From assembly GCA_045576455.1 (NCBI GenBank), contig JAZNGM010000001.1, positions 310,001 through 374,000 of the forward strand: a stretch of 64,000 bases of DNA, read 5' to 3'. Within the stretch, counting starts at the first letter, position 1. Every line of letters begins with the position of its first letter. The position numbers and the translations under genes were made by a program. Below, one piece after another: positions 18,671 to 26,807 of this stretch. Below the pieces are notes generated by a model. That model made no database searches, was not told the DNA's origin, and saw nothing but the letters and a program-made list of their open reading frames with translations. This stretch comes from RGIG4034 sp045576455 (GTDB lineage: Bacteria > Bacillota > Clostridia > Lachnospirales > Lachnospiraceae).

Positions 18671-19867
18671 TTATAATAACTTGTTCAATCTGTCAATAGC
18701 TTCCAGTGTATTTTCACGGCTTCCGAAGGAAGTGAGTCTGAAATAGTAAGTACCGTTGGTTCCGAATCCGGCACCCGGTGTTCCTACTACCTGGATTTCA
18801 TTCAACAGGTAATCAAAGAACTCCCAGGATTCCATATTGTTAGGGCACTCAAGCCAGATATACGGAGAATTGATGCCGCCATAAAAGTTAATACCTTTTG
18901 CTTTTAAGCATTCGCCTAAGAGACGGGCATTTTCCTGATAGTAAGCAATGTTTTTCTTACATTCTGCCATACCTTCCTCAGAGAAAACAGCTGCAGCACC
19001 ACTCTGTACAATATAGGATACGCCGTTGAATTTAGTGGATTGACGACGGTTCCACATGGAATTTAAGTTCATAACGGTACCGTTTGAAGTACTAAATTCA
19101 AGTTCGGCAGGAACAATGGTATATCCGCATCTTGTTCCCGTAAATCCTGCTGTCTTTGAAAGAGAGCAGAACTCAATGGCACATTTACGGGCTCCTTCAA
19201 TGGCAAAAATACTTCTTGGAAGTTCAGGGTCTGTAATGAAGCATTCATATGCAGAATCATATAAAATGATTGCTTCATTTTCAAGTGCATAATCAACCCA
19301 CTCTTTTAACTGCTGTTTATTATAGGCTGCACCGGTAGGATTATTTGGGGAGCAGATATAAATAATATCTACTTTCTTGGATTTGTCCGGCATCGGAAGG
19401 AAATTATTTTCCTTGGTAGCATGAATATATTCGATTTTTCTGCCGTTCATCGTATTGGTATCTACATAAACAGGATAAACCGGATCAGGAATAAGTACCA
19501 CATTATCCTGTGCGAAGAGGTCGGTTATATTACCGGTATCGCTTTTGGCACCATCAGATATAAAGATTTCTTTTGCGTCGATCGTAACGCCGTTACGGTT
19601 ATAGTAATCTACAATCGCGTCTCTTAAAAAAGCATAGCCTTGTTCCGGACCATAACCTTTAAAGGTATTCTGGTTTTCCATGGCGTCTACTCCTTCGTGG
19701 AGACCCTTGATTACGTTAGTTCCGAGTGGGAGGGTTACATCTCCGATTCCGAGTCTGATTATTTTCTTATCAGGATTTGCCTGTGCATAAGCATTTACTC
19801 TCTGTGCAATCTCGCTGAACAGATAGTTAGCTTTCAGGTTAAGATAGTTTTCATTCAATTTTGGCAT
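18671..19867 (-). CDS. dapL: LL-diaminopimelate aminotransferase
   Basis: A 398-aa fold-type I PLP aminotransferase that converts tetrahydrodipicolinate and glutamate directly to LL-diaminopimelate. The PLP lysine is Lys238 in SLSKTAGFTGTRCGY; SPNNPTGA and IGDVTLPLG match the DapL family. It is a stand-alone gene with its own promoter and terminator. dapF, the next enzyme of the pathway, is at 43461 in this window, consistent with the aminotransferase variant of lysine/peptidoglycan precursor synthesis. Confidence 0.95.
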   Translation of the reverse strand: MPKLNENYLNLKANYLFSEIAQRVNAYAQANPDKKIIRLGIGDVTLPLGTNVIKGLHEGVDAMENQNTFKGYGPEQGYAFLRDAIVDYYNRNGVTIDAKEIFISDGAKSDTGNITDLFAQDNVVLIPDPVYPVYVDTNTMNGRKIEYIHATKENNFLPMPDKSKKVDIIYICSPNNPTGAAYNKQQLKEWVDYALENEAIILYDSAYECFITDPELPRSIFAIEGARKCAIEFCSLSKTAGFTGTRCGYTIVPAELEFSTSNGTVMNLNSMWNRRQSTKFNGVSYIVQSGAAAVFSEEGMAECKKNIAYYQENARLLGECLKAKGINFYGGINSPYIWLECPNNMESWEFFDYLLNEIQVVGTPGAGFGTNGTYYFRLTSFGSRENTLEAIDRLNKLL

Positions 19868-19904
19868 ACATTATACCTTCTTTCTAGTAGTTCTATATAG
19901 GAAC

Positions 19905-19933
19905 ACTGTACCTAAGTTAAAAGGCTTTGTCAA
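19905..19933 (-). promoter_or_regulatory. Sigma-A promoter of dapL
   Basis: On the minus strand, TTGACA and TACAGT are separated by 17 bases, about 40 bases before the dapL start codon. Confidence 0.7.
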
Positions 19934-19995
19934 CACAATAATATACAAAAAGCCCTCCTTGATTTTGTTAAAAAGAGAGAAAATATAGAAATGAT

Positions 19996-20024
19996 TTGAA
20001 AGTATGTTGGTAGGGTGCTACAAT
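19996..20024 (+). promoter_or_regulatory. Sigma-A promoter of the galactoside operon
   Basis: TTGAAA and TACAAT are separated by 17 bases. The -10 hexamer overlaps the first two bases of the large palindrome that follows, an arrangement suited to repression by a bound regulator. Confidence 0.75.
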
Positions 20025-20068
20025 CAAGGAAACTGGGAAACTAAAAACGGTTTCCTAGTTTCCTTGAT
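20023..20068 (+). promoter_or_regulatory. 46-bp palindromic operator (likely for the adjacent TetR regulator)
   Basis: Outer arms ATCAAGGAAACT and AGTTTCCTTGAT are a perfect 12-bp inverted repeat. An inner pair GGAAAC/GTTTCC is nested inside them at matching spacing, leaving an 8-base centre. Each arm thus has two GGAAAC half-sites in direct order, which could seat two dimers side by side. It lies from the -10 across the probable start of transcription, 38 bases before the TetR gene. Confidence 0.8.
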
Positions 20069-20105
20069 AAATTATGCATAAGAATATGAAGAGGAAATAC
20101 CTAAT

Positions 20106-20675
20106 ATGGAAAATGTGGTAAAGATTCAGACTACAGTGTATGAAGCCGTAATTGAAGAGTTTAACTTAAAGGGACTTAAGTTCACAATGGATGACATTGC
20201 AAAACGTATGGGGATGAGCAAGAAAACGTTATACCAGCTTTTTTCGGATAAAGAGGAATTGTTTTTAAAAACCATCCACTACGGATTTGATGTTGTTAAG
20301 CAAAGCGAATTTGAAATACTTAATAATCAAAAATTAGATGTCATCGAGAAAATACGCCGTATCATCATTGCTATGCCGGAACGATATAGAAATGTGGATT
20401 TCAGAAAACTATCCGAGCTTAGGGAACGTTATCCTAAAGTGTACCGCCAGGTGGAGGAAAGAATTGAAAATGACTGGGATGCTACCCTGGATTTACTTAA
20501 AACAGGTATGGAACAAGGGAAGATACGAAAGATTAACCTTGTGGTTCTTAAAGCAATGATAGAAGCCAGTATAGAACATTTTCTTGAGACAACGCTTCTT
20601 ATTGAAGAAAAGATATCATATGAAGAAGCTTTAAATGAAATGATAGAGATTATTATGAAAGGAATTGTGCTATGA
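20106..20675 (+). CDS. TetR/AcrR-family transcriptional regulator
   Basis: A 189-aa regulator. The N-terminal helix-turn-helix is at about residues 23-50 (FTMDDIAKRMGMSKKTLY, then LFSDKEELF), followed by a helical ligand-binding domain. It is the first gene of a four-gene run with GH2, symporter and GH36 genes; its stop overlaps the GH2 start (ATGA). The 46-bp palindrome over its promoter is the obvious candidate operator, so it probably represses its own operon and is released by a sugar-related signal. TetR control of a sugar operon is less usual than LacI or AraC control. Confidence 0.9.
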   Translation: MENVVKIQTTVYEAVIEEFNLKGLKFTMDDIAKRMGMSKKTLYQLFSDKEELFLKTIHYGFDVVKQSEFEILNNQKLDVIEKIRRIIIAMPERYRNVDFRKLSELRERYPKVYRQVEERIENDWDATLDLLKTGMEQGKIRKINLVVLKAMIEASIEHFLETTLLIEEKISYEEALNEMIEIIMKGIVL

Positions 20676-23053
20676 GAATTTACTTAAATGACGGGTGGAA
20701 ATTTACCAAGGAATTTACGCCTGATTTGTGTGAAGCGGACTACGCTAATGAAACGCTTACAGAAGTCAGGCTGCCGCACACGGTTGCTGAGACAGCGTAT
20801 AACTATTTCGATGAAACCGAATATGAGATGGTAAGCGGTTACCGCAAAGAATTCGATGCGCCTAAGGAATGGGAGGATAATCATGTGTTTATTACCTTTG
20901 AAGGTGCAGCGCATAGGGCAACAGTGTATTTAAACGGTCAGAAAGTATATACGCATAATTGCGGTTACACGGCATTTTCCTTTGAAATGAATCCTTATTT
21001 ACGTTATGACGGTAAGAACGTGCTTGTGGTAGAACTGGATAGCCGTGAGAGTCTTAACCAGCCTCCGTTTGGCAATGTTATTGACTATATGACATATGGC
21101 GGAATATACCGGGATGTTTATATGGAGATAAAACCCAAAGTATATATCAAAGATGTGGATATAAAGTGTGACAGTCTGTTGGATGTAACAAAGATTATGA
21201 ATGTTGAGGTTAAGTTAAGTGAGGAAGTTGGCGGTTTTGTGATCCGCCAGAGTCTTTTGGATCAGGACGGACATTGTATCATGCATTATTCGGATATTAC
21301 TTCCTTAAAAACGTCTTATGGAGTAACGGATATAGTTTTGTGGTCGCCGGATGATCCACGGATGTACATATTCAAGACAGAGTTATTAATTGACGGAGAG
21401 GTTAGGGATGTAAAACTAACTAAAAAGGGATTCCGGGAAGCGATATTTAAAGCAGACGGTTTTTATCTTAATGGAAAGAAAATGAAGCTTCGTGGTCTGA
21501 ACCGGCACCAGAGTTATCCTTACGTCGGTTATGCCATGCCGGAGAGAGCGCAGCGCAGGGATGCCCGCATATTAAAAGAAGAACTTTCCGTTAACATGGT
21601 ACGTACTTCCCATTATCCGCAATCCCACTATTTTCTGGATGAATGTGATGAAATAGGATTATTGGTTTTTACTGAAATACCGGGTTGGCAGTATATAGGG
21701 GATGATCAGTGGAAAGAACAGGTTCTCAAAAATACGAAGGATATGGTTTTGCAGTATAAGCATCATCCGTCCGTTGTGCTGTGGGGAGTAAGAATCAATG
21801 AATCCCTGGATGATGATGAACTATATAGAAAGACTAATGAAATAGCGCATAACCTTGATGAAGAAAGGCAGACAGGTGGTGTAAGATACCTTAAGAAAAG
21901 TCATTTATTGGAGGATGTATATACCTATAATGATTTTTTACATAGTGGTGATAATGCTGGAATTGAGGATAGGAAAAAGGTTACGGAAAGAAAAGAGAAG
22001 GGATATCTCATTTCTGAATTTAACGGACATATGTTTCCTGTCAAGATGTTTGATAAGGAGTCAGTAAGACTTGAACTTGCATTAAGAACCGCAAAAGTCA
22101 TGAATGATTATTATGCAAAAGATGATGTTGCCGGCGGTATTGGCTGGTGTATGTTTGACTATAATACACACAAGGATTTTGGAAGTGGTGACAGGATTTG
22201 TTATCACGGTGCCATGGATATGTTCAGAAATCCAAAACTGTCTGCTTATGTATATGCAAGTCAGACGGACGGAAAACCGGTTTTTGAATTGAGCTCTACG
22301 ATGAGTATCGGAGAACATCCTTCCAGTAATTTGGGGACCGTTTATGCGTTTACCAATGCAGATGTGGTTAAAGTATACAAAAATGACGAATTTGTGCGGG
22401 AATACCGACCGGATTATGAAAAAGGAATGTATAAAAATTTGCCACACCCGCCGATTGCCATGGATGATTTTATCGGTGAGTTACTTAACAAACATGAAAA
22501 GTACGGGCAAAGAACGTGTGAAAAGATAAAAGAGTTGCTGCTTGCCGTTATGAAGTATGGAATGGGAGGCTTGCCGTTTAAGTATAAACGTAAGATGGTG
22601 TGGATGATGTGTACCCGTTTTATCTCAATGAAAAAGGCTACAGAACTCTATGGTAAGTACGTGGCAAATTGGGGGGATAAAGCAACTACCTATCGCTTTG
22701 AGGCGGTTAAGGACGGAGAGGTTGTTAAGGTAATTGAAAAGAAACAGGATATAAAAAAGAAGCTTAGGGTTACAACGGATACGGCACTTTTGGTAGAAAC
22801 CAATTCCTATGATGTGGCGTCCGTGCGCATTTGTATGTGTGATGAAAAAGGAAATTTATTGCCGTATTATCAGGAACCGGTATGTCTTTCAACGGATGGG
22901 GAAATAGAGCTTATAGGTCCGAAGATTATCAGTTTAAAAGGTGGTTGCTTCGGAACGTATGTTAAAACGACCGGCAAAAGTGGTGTCGGTTTGTTGCGGG
23001 TAAGTACGGTGGATGGTTTGGAGTCAGAACTGAAATTTAATGTATTAGCGTAA
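20672..23053 (+). CDS. Glycoside hydrolase family 2, probable beta-galactosidase
   Basis: A 793-aa enzyme with an N-terminal sugar-binding jelly roll, an immunoglobulin-like domain and a TIM barrel. The proposed acid/base is Glu377 (WGVRINES) and the nucleophile Glu449 (LISEFNGH). The GVRINES and SEFNGH variants are those of clostridial GH2 enzymes. Motifs tied to beta-glucuronidases (an N-x-K signature near the active site) were not found, which together with the GH36 neighbour favours a galactosidase. No signal peptide is seen, so it acts in the cytoplasm on imported sugar. The start overlaps the TetR stop by 4 bases. Confidence 0.88.
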   Translation: MRIYLNDGWKFTKEFTPDLCEADYANETLTEVRLPHTVAETAYNYFDETEYEMVSGYRKEFDAPKEWEDNHVFITFEGAAHRATVYLNGQKVYTHNCGYTAFSFEMNPYLRYDGKNVLVVELDSRESLNQPPFGNVIDYMTYGGIYRDVYMEIKPKVYIKDVDIKCDSLLDVTKIMNVEVKLSEEVGGFVIRQSLLDQDGHCIMHYSDITSLKTSYGVTDIVLWSPDDPRMYIFKTELLIDGEVRDVKLTKKGFREAIFKADGFYLNGKKMKLRGLNRHQSYPYVGYAMPERAQRRDARILKEELSVNMVRTSHYPQSHYFLDECDEIGLLVFTEIPGWQYIGDDQWKEQVLKNTKDMVLQYKHHPSVVLWGVRINESLDDDELYRKTNEIAHNLDEERQTGGVRYLKKSHLLEDVYTYNDFLHSGDNAGIEDRKKVTERKEKGYLISEFNGHMFPVKMFDKESVRLELALRTAKVMNDYYAKDDVAGGIGWCMFDYNTHKDFGSGDRICYHGAMDMFRNPKLSAYVYASQTDGKPVFELSSTMSIGEHPSSNLGTVYAFTNADVVKVYKNDEFVREYRPDYEKGMYKNLPHPPIAMDDFIGELLNKHEKYGQRTCEKIKELLLAVMKYGMGGLPFKYKRKMVWMMCTRFISMKKATELYGKYVANWGDKATTYRFEAVKDGEVVKVIEKKQDIKKKLRVTTDTALLVETNSYDVASVRICMCDEKGNLLPYYQEPVCLSTDGEIELIGPKIISLKGGCFGTYVKTTGKSGVGLLRVSTVDGLESELKFNVLA

Positions 23054-23071
23054 TATTTGGGAGGGAAAGTA

Positions 23072-24478
23072 ATGGAAACGAAGGTAAAGGTGTCATATGG
23101 TGTAGGAGCGGTCGGAAAAGATCTCGTGTATATGCTGTCGTCAACATATGTATTGTATTATTATCAGGATATTCTCGGAATGAATGCTATTTTCATGGGC
23201 GTATTATTGTTGGTTGCAAGGGTATTCGATGCAGCAAATGATCCGGTTATGGGAATCCTGGTTGCTAAGACGAAAACAAGATGGGGTAAATTCAGACCGT
23301 GGCTTTTTAGCGGAACGTTGTTAAATGCATTGATTTTGTTTGCCCTGTTTTCGACACCGCAAGGACTTGGGGGGAATATGCTTAAGGTATATGTGGCGGT
23401 AATGTACATATTATGGGGTGTGACGTATACCATGATGGATATCCCGTATTGGTCCATGATTCCGGCTTTTACAAAATCCGGTAAGGAGAGAGAAGGGCTT
23501 TCTCAACTTGCAAGAACCTGCGCGGGTATGGGAAGTGCCATTATTACCGTAGTTGCGATATGGGCAGTTAACCAATTGGGAAGTGGGAATGAAAGAAAAG
23601 GCTTTATGTGGTTCTCGCTTATAATTGCCGTTATCTTTGTAATTGCAGAACTGATTACCTGCATCAATGTAAAAGAAAAGTCTACGGTTGATATGGAAAC
23701 AACCAGTGTGAAGAATATGTTTAAAGCACTGTTTTCAAATGACCAGGCACTGATTGTCGTAATTGCCATTGTATGTATTAATATTGCCCTTTACATTACC
23801 AGTAATCTGGTTATCTATTTCTTTAAATATGATATAGGAGGCGAAGGTTGGTACAACACGTACACCTTGTTTAATACCTTTGGCGGGGCGGTACAAATTT
23901 TATCCATGGCACTTATTTATCCGTTGATGAGAAAAATTCTTTCTACTATTAACGTTTTTTACGTATGTATTGCGATGGCCAGTGTGGGGTATGTAGTACT
24001 GCTTACTATTTCGTGCCTTAATATGGACTCCCTCGTTATGCTGTTAGTTCCTGCATTTTTCATATTTGCGGCTAACGGAATGTTGTGTGTATTAACAACG
24101 GTATTCCTGGCAAATTCAGTGGATTATGGTGAACTTAAAAATGGAAGAAGAGATGAAAGTGTTATTTTTTCCATGCAGACTTTCGTCTATAAGCTTGCTT
24201 CCGGTGTTGCGGTATTGATTGCTTCTATTTGTATTTCAACATTTAACATTAGCAAGGATACATCAGAGGAAGCTGTTACAACCATTCTTTCAAACAGTGC
24301 CTCTATGGGGCTTCGGCTTACCATGACGGTATTACCGATGCTTATACTGATTATTGCGGTTATTGTTTTTTCAAAGAAGTTCGTGCTTACTGAGAAAAAG
24401 GTGGATGAAATTATAGAGAAACTTAAAGCACGTAAACAAAATGAAAATGTAATTGAGGGAACGGCGGATGATATATAG
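23072..24478 (+). CDS. GPH-family sugar:cation symporter (MFS)
   Basis: A 468-aa transporter with 12 membrane helices and the glycoside-pentoside-hexuronide signature regions (DAANDPVMG after helix 2, KTKTRWGKFRPW, and DIPYWSMIP). It imports a glycoside with a cation. The ATG at 23072 follows GGAGGG by 7 bases; an upstream in-frame TTG lacks a site. It lies between GH2 and GH36 enzymes, so the imported sugar probably carries galactose residues. It has no EIIA-like tail, so direct PTS regulation is not expected. Confidence 0.92.
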   Translation: METKVKVSYGVGAVGKDLVYMLSSTYVLYYYQDILGMNAIFMGVLLLVARVFDAANDPVMGILVAKTKTRWGKFRPWLFSGTLLNALILFALFSTPQGLGGNMLKVYVAVMYILWGVTYTMMDIPYWSMIPAFTKSGKEREGLSQLARTCAGMGSAIITVVAIWAVNQLGSGNERKGFMWFSLIIAVIFVIAELITCINVKEKSTVDMETTSVKNMFKALFSNDQALIVVIAIVCINIALYITSNLVIYFFKYDIGGEGWYNTYTLFNTFGGAVQILSMALIYPLMRKILSTINVFYVCIAMASVGYVVLLTISCLNMDSLVMLLVPAFFIFAANGMLCVLTTVFLANSVDYGELKNGRRDESVIFSMQTFVYKLASGVAVLIASICISTFNISKDTSEEAVTTILSNSASMGLRLTMTVLPMLILIIAVIVFSKKFVLTEKKVDEIIEKLKARKQNENVIEGTADDI

Positions 24479-26807
24479 GAATAACGGATTATTTAGATTG
24501 GATACCAAGGATTTAACGTATTGCTTTCACATATTAAAAAGTGGTCATGCAGAGCATTTGTATTTCGGAAATAGAATGCTTATTAATAAAGATAATTATC
24601 TAAGCCTTGTGGAAAAAAAGGCGGGTGCACCGGGAAATGCCACAATGTATGCGCAGGATAGTCCTGATTTATGTCTTGATGATATAAAGCTTGAATTTAG
24701 TTCTTACGGCAAAGGGGATATGCGGGAACCTTTTGTATGCCTTCGTTATGCGGACGGCAGTATGACCAGTGATTTTTTATATAAATCGGATGCGATGCTT
24801 GAGCACTTTAATCCTGACGGACTTCCTTTTGCGACGGGTAATGGTACACAAGAACCCGAAACGTTGAAAGTATCTTTTTTGCATAAAGAATATAATGTGC
24901 AGATGGATATAATATATCGTGTATTTTACGAGGCAAATGTAATTACGCGTTGTGCAATCGTCACCAATTTAAGTGAAGAAAAGGTATATGTGGAGCGTGC
25001 ATATTCTCTCCAGCTTGATCTTGACGGAAATGACTGGCGTATGACAACCTTTAACGGACTCTGGGCTAATGAAATGCAACGGAATGACCATTATGTTACA
25101 AGTGGCATGCATGTCAATGAGTCGGTAGCGGGCGTTAGCTCTAACAGGGCTAATCCGTTTGTAATGATAAGTAAAAAGGAAACATCAGAAGATTATGGGG
25201 AATGTATGGCTTTTAATCTTTTGTATTCCGGCAATCATGTGGAATCCCTTAGCGTGAGTGCATATGGTAAGTCGCGTTTTCTTATGGGAATAAATGATAA
25301 GTTTTTTTCTTGGGAGTTAACTCCCGGGGATAGTTTTTTGACACCGGAAGCTGTGTTAACTTATTCGGCCGGTGGTTTTTCCGGGATAAGCCGGAATATG
25401 CATTTTTTTGTGAAGGAGCACATTGTCCGGGGCGAGTGGAAAAAGAAGGATAGGCCGGTGCTCTTAAACAGTTGGGAAGCTTCCTATTTTAAGTTTACAC
25501 AAAGAAAACTGCTTAAGCTTGCAAAAGCGGGCAGCAGATGTAACATGGAATTATTTGTCCTGGATGACGGCTGGTTTGGGAAGCGTGATAATGATACTTG
25601 TTCCTTGGGAGACTGGTATGTAAATAAAAAGAAACTGCCGAAAGGGCTTTTGGGACTTTCTAAAAAAATCAATAAGCTGGGAATGCAGTTTGGCATCTGG
25701 GTGGAGCCGGAAATGGTTAATGAAGATAGCGAATGTTATCGTGCACATCCCGAATGGGTTGTAAAAGCACCGAGAAATGTACATTCCGTAGGACGTAACC
25801 AGATGATTTTAGATTTGACCAATCCCGAAGTGCAGGAAGATATTATTAAAAAGATGACGGCGGTTTTTTCTTCTGCCGGCATAAGCTATGTGAAATGGGA
25901 TATGAACCGTAATTTTTCCGATTATTATGTAAGCAGTCTTCCACCTGAAAAAATGGGTGAAATGGCACACCGGTATGTACTGGGGTTATACAGGATTATG
26001 GATGTTCTTACGAAAACATTTCCGCATATTTTATTTGAAGGCTGTGCATCCGGAGGTAACCGGTTTGATTTAGGCATTTTATGCTATTTCCCGCAGATTT
26101 GGGCGAGTGATAATACCGATGCCGTTTGCAGGCTTAAAATTCAGGAAGGATACAGCTACGGATATCCGCAGTCCGTTATCGGAGCGCATGTGTCAGGATG
26201 CCCCAATCATCAGACGCTCAGGGTTACGCCGCTTGATACACGCTTTGCAGTGGCAAGCTTCGGTCTGTTGGGGTATGAGTGTAACCTATGTGAGATGACG
26301 AGGAAAGAACGTAAAGAAATTGCGGAACAAATAGCATTTTATAAGAAGCACCGTCATACACTGCAATTTGGTGATTTTTACCGGCTTCATAGCGGTAATG
26401 TTGTGAAATGGCTTGCTGTTTCACAAGATAAAAATGAAGCGGTCGGAATGATGACACAGGTTCAAGTAATTCCGGGGCATACTTATGAAGCATTTAAGAC
26501 AAAGGGACTTTTTGAGGATAAGGAGTACCGTTTCACGAATGTGGAAAAAAAGCATGATATTATGCAATTTGGTGATTTGGTAAATACGGTGGCCCCAATC
26601 CATATTAAGAAGAATTCCCTATTACATCATCTGGTTGCCAAGGTTATAAAGCTTCCGGGGGAAAAAGAAGACGCCACGGTAAGTGGCGCCATAATGAATA
26701 ATGTTGGGGTACGGTTGCATCAGGGATTTTCAGCAACAGGGTATAGTGAAAATGTGCGTCTGTTTCAGGATTATCACTCAAGACTCTATATATTGGAAGC
26801 TAAATAA
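24468..26807 (+). CDS. Alpha-galactosidase, glycoside hydrolase family 36
   Basis: A 779-aa enzyme with an N-terminal beta-supersandwich (1-340), a TIM barrel (about 345-640) and a C-terminal beta domain. The nucleophile is Asp478 in VKWDMNR and the acid/base Asp548 in SDNTDA; the numbers coincide with those I recall for Geobacillus AgaA. EGCASGGNRFD is the conserved substrate-binding stretch. It hydrolyses alpha-1,6-galactosides such as melibiose or raffinose-type sugars in the cytoplasm. The ATG at 24468 overlaps the symporter stop by 11 bases. The 3' end overlaps the convergent GGDEF/EAL gene by 22 bases, and no terminator hairpin was noticed between them. Confidence 0.95.
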   Translation: MIYRNNGLFRLDTKDLTYCFHILKSGHAEHLYFGNRMLINKDNYLSLVEKKAGAPGNATMYAQDSPDLCLDDIKLEFSSYGKGDMREPFVCLRYADGSMTSDFLYKSDAMLEHFNPDGLPFATGNGTQEPETLKVSFLHKEYNVQMDIIYRVFYEANVITRCAIVTNLSEEKVYVERAYSLQLDLDGNDWRMTTFNGLWANEMQRNDHYVTSGMHVNESVAGVSSNRANPFVMISKKETSEDYGECMAFNLLYSGNHVESLSVSAYGKSRFLMGINDKFFSWELTPGDSFLTPEAVLTYSAGGFSGISRNMHFFVKEHIVRGEWKKKDRPVLLNSWEASYFKFTQRKLLKLAKAGSRCNMELFVLDDGWFGKRDNDTCSLGDWYVNKKKLPKGLLGLSKKINKLGMQFGIWVEPEMVNEDSECYRAHPEWVVKAPRNVHSVGRNQMILDLTNPEVQEDIIKKMTAVFSSAGISYVKWDMNRNFSDYYVSSLPPEKMGEMAHRYVLGLYRIMDVLTKTFPHILFEGCASGGNRFDLGILCYFPQIWASDNTDAVCRLKIQEGYSYGYPQSVIGAHVSGCPNHQTLRVTPLDTRFAVASFGLLGYECNLCEMTRKERKEIAEQIAFYKKHRHTLQFGDFYRLHSGNVVKWLAVSQDKNEAVGMMTQVQVIPGHTYEAFKTKGLFEDKEYRFTNVEKKHDIMQFGDLVNTVAPIHIKKNSLLHHLVAKVIKLPGEKEDATVSGAIMNNVGVRLHQGFSATGYSENVRLFQDYHSRLYILEAK

